This document shows positions 60,649-64,000 of a stretch of 64,000 nt of DNA, piece after piece. Under the pieces are notes generated by a model. The model was not told the DNA's origin. It ran no database searches and worked only from the letters and a program-made list of their open reading frames with translations. Origin of the DNA: Melanopsichium pennsylvanicum (taxonomy: Eukaryota; Basidiomycota; Ustilaginomycetes; Ustilaginales); the NCBI GenBank assembly GCA_900208305.1, contig OAPG01000006.1, positions 434,001 through 498,000 on the forward strand. The letters are read 5' to 3'. How positions within the stretch are numbered: position 1 is the first letter of the stretch; each line of letters opens with the position of its first letter. The position numbers and the translations under genes are program-made.

Positions 60649-63015
60649 CTATCTAAAGTTGAGCTTGATCAAGAAAAGCAACATGTCCATTAAAGTATGT
60701 ACACTCCCCCATCCAATCGTCGTTAGCAGCTCGGGAAATTCCCTCATCTCGTCCAAGCCTAGGTTGGTCACATCCACCCTAAACGCCATATAACAAATTT
60801 GCCTGGCCACAAACGAACTTAGCAGCTCCGATCCCCAGATTGCCAACGAACCCAGCATCGTGAGCTGGTAATTGTACGGATCGTGTTTGTTGTCGTATGC
60901 AAAAAACGGGTAGAGCGGTTGGTTCCTACCAAAATGAAGAATACTCACCCACCCCAGGAACGCCAGCATGGTTGTGTTCTGCGCAAGGTTGCGAAGGTAG
61001 AAAGCGAGACCAACGGATTCGACGTACTCTTCCCAAGAGCGTGGCGACGGGTTGAAGTACTGCACTATCCTGTGACAAAGAGAGGACATTGACAGCGGGT
61101 ACCAGATGCAGACCCACAAGGAGGATAGCAGCTGGACCAACGCGAATTGGTCGAACGAGCGTAGGCGCGCAAAGAGGTTGCGGTAAAAGATGAAGTAGAC
61201 GAGGAAGTAGTAGTATTTGAAGGCAAACACCAGAGCTCGACTGCGTACTTTCGATTCCAAAATCCAGTGCGAGACCAGGGCAAGGCCATTCACGGTTAGG
61301 GTCCAGAATGAGACGTAGGCGACGCCGTCCAGACCTGTATGGGGAAGCGTGGACAGGTAGACTGAAGCGTAGCCTTGTCCTGCGATGAGGGCAAACAGAG
61401 ACAGTCCTATGGTGGACATGAACCAAAGAAAGCGGATGTAGGATGAAGGAATGCGGCGATTGAGCTGGCGTTCCAAGAACATCTTTTGGTGGTCAGTCAA
61501 GCTGTGGCGATACGTTTGGCGGCCGCTGCGACGCAGACCAACAAAACATACAAGCGCTGGCATGGCCATGGTTGCGAAAGCCAATCCCACCCAGAGTGTC
61601 TTGCGCTGCCACTGGATATCTGCATCGTCGATGGACGGTTTCAAGTCTACCACAGGGTTGGTCACCGCTCTCGACCATTGCTGCAGCTTTGTTGCGCTCG
61701 GTAAGGACAACAGTGACGACAAGCCATGCTGTCGTGCGTCTTGATGATGACGCGATTTCGCTCCATGTAGCGACGGAAGGTGTCGTGTTTCAGTGCCAAG
61801 TGGATCGAGCTCGTGCAAGATCCATCCCGCGAAAAGACTTGCAGTCCAGAAGAATGTATACGACGTCTTTGCGCCGAGTGCAGCTGGCCACCAGTTGAGT
61901 CTATACAACCCAAAGAGCTGAGTAATGTAGATGAGCGCAACGCCGACGTAAATGCCGTAGTAGAAGATGAGGAAGAACCAAAAGTTGGCATCTACTGTGA
62001 GACGGTCCCCATCACCGATGGGGCGCTGAGGAGATGAGGGCGGTGTGGATGCGAGCGAGAACTTGGACAAGACTAGGTATGTCATGCTCCACGCGAGACC
62101 TGTGAAAGTGGAAAATTTGTGCGTCGCCGCACGGGATGTGATTGAGGTCCAAACCGAAGCTGTGGAGTTGGCAGGGTAGCACCACGGTGGATTGTTCGGA
62201 TCACCCGACCTCCCATCTTCGCCTGAATTGCACCACGGAAGATTGGGATCATAAGGATCCGTCTTTGGGAACGGTACCGCACACCATATCCAGACCACCA
62301 AGCTCGGCAAGCCTGCCAATGCAAACCAGCGTTTCCACCAGCTATTCAGCCAGCCTTCGACGATCTCCCGTGGTGGTCGGATAAGGTTGTTGAACCAACT
62401 GCGATTCGGCCTGAGTCTCTCCCTCTCACGTTCCCGTTCCCAGTTTCGATCGCGGGCGCTAGTAACTCTTCGTCTGCGAGGAGGTGGCGAATGGAACGGA
62501 GATGGTGCCAGAGCCGCTGATGGCGACTGAGGGCTTCTGGTGGCATGCCCTAACAACGCTGACGAGCCGGTCGATGTGGGATGCAAAGACTCAATTCCAC
62601 GTGTCGGGTGAGCCGCAAGAGGAGCTGCTCCTGTTCGAAAAAGGGCGGGAGATGCAGTCTGTTTATTTGGCTTGCCTGCTCCTTGGCGGAAGCCTAATCC
62701 TGTTGCAAGTCGCTTTCCCAGACCAGTGGAGGCTGCCGAGTCGGGCTGACTGAATCCGGTCAAGAATCCACCATCGACCTGCCTTGCTTTTCCTTTGTCA
62801 ATGGATGGTTTGATACCGCGTCGATTCGACTGGAACGCAGACTCAGCACTCCTGGGGAAGGGTATGGCCTTCGAGGCAGGTGTAGCACTAGCGACTCCGG
62901 GTGTTGATAGCTGGTCGGCGAGATATGCGCGAAAGCGACCTGGTTTGAGAGATCCTGCATCATCTTGAGCTTGCCAAGCATCATCGGATCCTCCTTTGGA
63001 CATGGGTGCGAACAT
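60649..63015 (-). CDS. Conserved polytopic membrane protein of unknown function
   Basis: 788 residues from the ATG at 63015. Residues 1-220 are disordered and Ser/Pro-rich, ending in a RERERERLR-type basic stretch. About 10-12 membrane segments follow, for example ALAGLPSLVVWIWCAVPF, FWFFLIFYYGIYVGVALIYI, FFWTASLFAGWIL, LWFMSTIGLSLFALIAG, FAFKYYYFLVYFIFY, LVQLLSSLWVCIWYPL and a last one near TLMDMLLFLIKL. A lumenal-type loop after the first segment has two cysteine-containing repeats (PNLPWCNSGEDG and NNPPWCYPANST) with a possible glycosylation site (NST). I cannot name a family. No transport or catalytic motif is evident. Confidence 0.8.
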   Translation of the reverse strand: MFAPMSKGGSDDAWQAQDDAGSLKPGRFRAYLADQLSTPGVASATPASKAIPFPRSAESAFQSNRRGIKPSIDKGKARQVDGGFLTGFSQPDSAASTGLGKRLATGLGFRQGAGKPNKQTASPALFRTGAAPLAAHPTRGIESLHPTSTGSSALLGHATRSPQSPSAALAPSPFHSPPPRRRRVTSARDRNWERERERERLRPNRSWFNNLIRPPREIVEGWLNSWWKRWFALAGLPSLVVWIWCAVPFPKTDPYDPNLPWCNSGEDGRSGDPNNPPWCYPANSTASVWTSITSRAATHKFSTFTGLAWSMTYLVLSKFSLASTPPSSPQRPIGDGDRLTVDANFWFFLIFYYGIYVGVALIYITQLFGLYRLNWWPAALGAKTSYTFFWTASLFAGWILHELDPLGTETRHLPSLHGAKSRHHQDARQHGLSSLLSLPSATKLQQWSRAVTNPVVDLKPSIDDADIQWQRKTLWVGLAFATMAMPALVCFVGLRRSGRQTYRHSLTDHQKMFLERQLNRRIPSSYIRFLWFMSTIGLSLFALIAGQGYASVYLSTLPHTGLDGVAYVSFWTLTVNGLALVSHWILESKVRSRALVFAFKYYYFLVYFIFYRNLFARLRSFDQFALVQLLSSLWVCIWYPLSMSSLCHRIVQYFNPSPRSWEEYVESVGLAFYLRNLAQNTTMLAFLGWVSILHFGRNQPLYPFFAYDNKHDPYNYQLTMLGSLAIWGSELLSSFVARQICYMAFRVDVTNLGLDEMREFPELLTTIGWGSVHTLMDMLLFLIKLNFR

Positions 63016-64000
63016 GGTGAAGGAGCGAGAGGCTCAGCAGCCTGGTTTACAAGGCACAGCTCTATGCGTTGACGGAGCGACCGTGTATGGCGCAGTGTCG
63101 GGTCGATGACCAGCCACGTGCGGGCACTATTGCATGTCGTAAGGATTGGGTCGAACTGTAGCTCAAAGGCGAGACGGAGCGTAGGATGATGAAGATAATG
63201 ATAAGGTAATTGATAGACAAAAGGGGTCGATGTCTCTGAGGCTCAGTGAGTGGAATCAAGCTGCTGCAACTGAATGGCCTAGGGTTCGAGCTTAGTTAGG
63301 CGAGAGGTGCATGTGCAAAACGCACGCATGGCCCTCGCCTAGGTTTGTGCTTCTGCGAGTTGAAGATACATACGCCGACCAAGATTAAATGGGAGATTAA
63401 AGGCGAAGCGAACAGAGCGCAAACGAAATCAGCGTAAATTAGATGGAGGCGAAACTAATAATTGGGACACGTACAGCGGGCTGTACTTGACAGAATTCGC
63501 TGTCTTTACCAAATTCTTGAGGCCTCGCCGAAAGTATATATTCTCGCGATATTTGACCTGTACATAATTTGTAAATACAAGCAACATTTTTAGAACGAAC
63601 AAGAACAGAACCAGAACGAACAAGAACAGAACTCGCACAAGAACAAGAACAGAACTCGAACAAGAACAAGAACAGAACTCGAACTTTCGAATTTCAACTC
63701 TGCGTTCCGCCCGGATTCTGCGCTGTGAAACCGTGATTTTCATGTTTGGTGTTGGTCTTGTCGGTGTGCGTTGTGAGACTTTGAAGCCGACTGCAGCCGC
63801 CCAAAGGTAAACTTGTAAATTCACTGTACCGAACCTTTTCGACCAAAAAGTTGTCGTGAATTATAAAGTTGAAGCTGCAATTCGACGCTGCATGAAAGCT
63901 TTGTGCAGCGAGTCCTGTGTCTTTGGTTTCATCGCACCTGACGAACAGCCATCATCAAGAATGCGCCAGATGAAGACCGAGCGGGACAGATAGCGCCGAA
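63016..64000. other. Upstream region of the membrane-protein gene, to the window edge
   Basis: Contains the GAACAAGAACAGAAC repeat (63592-63685). A 131-codon minus-strand frame across the repeat (63429-63824) reads as hydrophobic low-complexity sequence and is not counted as a gene. No other feature seen. Confidence 0.5.
63592..63685. repeat. Imperfect tandem repeat of GAACAAGAACAGAAC(TC)
   Basis: About five imperfect units of 15-23 bp built from GAACAA and GAACAGAAC(TC) blocks; the two right-hand units (GAACAAGAACAAGAACAGAA plus CTC) are nearly identical. Confidence 0.85.

Noticed and set aside
63268..63300. tRNA T-arm-like sequence CTAGGGTTCGAGCTTAG
   Set aside because: Loop register is shifted from TTCRANN and no acceptor, D or anticodon arm can be folded around it.
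63429..63824. 131-codon minus-strand frame over the GAACAAGAACAG repeat
   Set aside because: It is a translation of the repeat and gives Leu/Val/Phe low-complexity sequence.

Overview
The window looks like a nuclear chromosome segment of a basidiomycete fungus, most likely a smut (Ustilaginomycotina). The reasons are long, nearly intron-free reading frames, short GT-AG introns placed mostly at gene ends, Ser/Gln/His-rich low-complexity protein tails, compact divergent and convergent spacing, and fungal-only families (Dsc3, Sog2, WC-2, Zn2Cys6 regulator, Gyp7). I see no bacterial operon, virus, CRISPR array or intact transposon. The species-level guess is inference; no similarity search was run.

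Layout, left to right: a JJJ1-type J-protein carrying an internal ChaC domain (5' end outside the window); Dsc3; a Zn2Cys6 transcription factor (minus); Swd2/WDR82; a sphingolipid delta-4 desaturase; a small secreted, probably GPI-anchored protein (minus); ALG2 (minus); a conserved protein of unknown function; an RBM5/10-like zinc-finger/G-patch protein (minus); a Sog2-like RAM-network protein; N-myristoyltransferase (minus); Nsa1/WDR74; a Cep57/Ppc89-like spindle-pole protein (minus); Gyp7 Rab-GAP; NAD(P)HX epimerase (minus); Pwp2 (minus); a FAF2/UBXD8-type UAS-UBX protein; about 5 kb without a convincing gene; White Collar-2; eIF1; succinyl-CoA:3-ketoacid CoA transferase (minus); and a polytopic membrane protein (minus).

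Most genes are housekeeping. Ribosome production and translation are covered by JJJ1, Nsa1, Pwp2 and eIF1. ER/Golgi quality control and lipids are covered by Dsc3, the UAS-UBX protein, ALG2 and the desaturase; Dsc3 and the UAS-UBX protein belong to families that act together in the Dsc E3 ligase. Chromatin, RNA and signalling roles fall to Swd2, the G-patch protein, Sog2, N-myristoyltransferase, Gyp7 and WC-2. I rebuilt the terminal exons of Dsc3, Swd2, the G-patch gene, Pwp2 and eIF1 from splice sites and reading phase.

The most unusual items are the ChaC glutathione-degrading domain inserted between the two zinc fingers of the J-protein, an AUG-less leader in front of the NAD(P)HX epimerase that reads as a mitochondrial presequence, the gene-poor 5 kb upstream of WC-2, several 7-bp and 19-bp tandem repeats in intergenic DNA, and very long A43 and G25 tracts.
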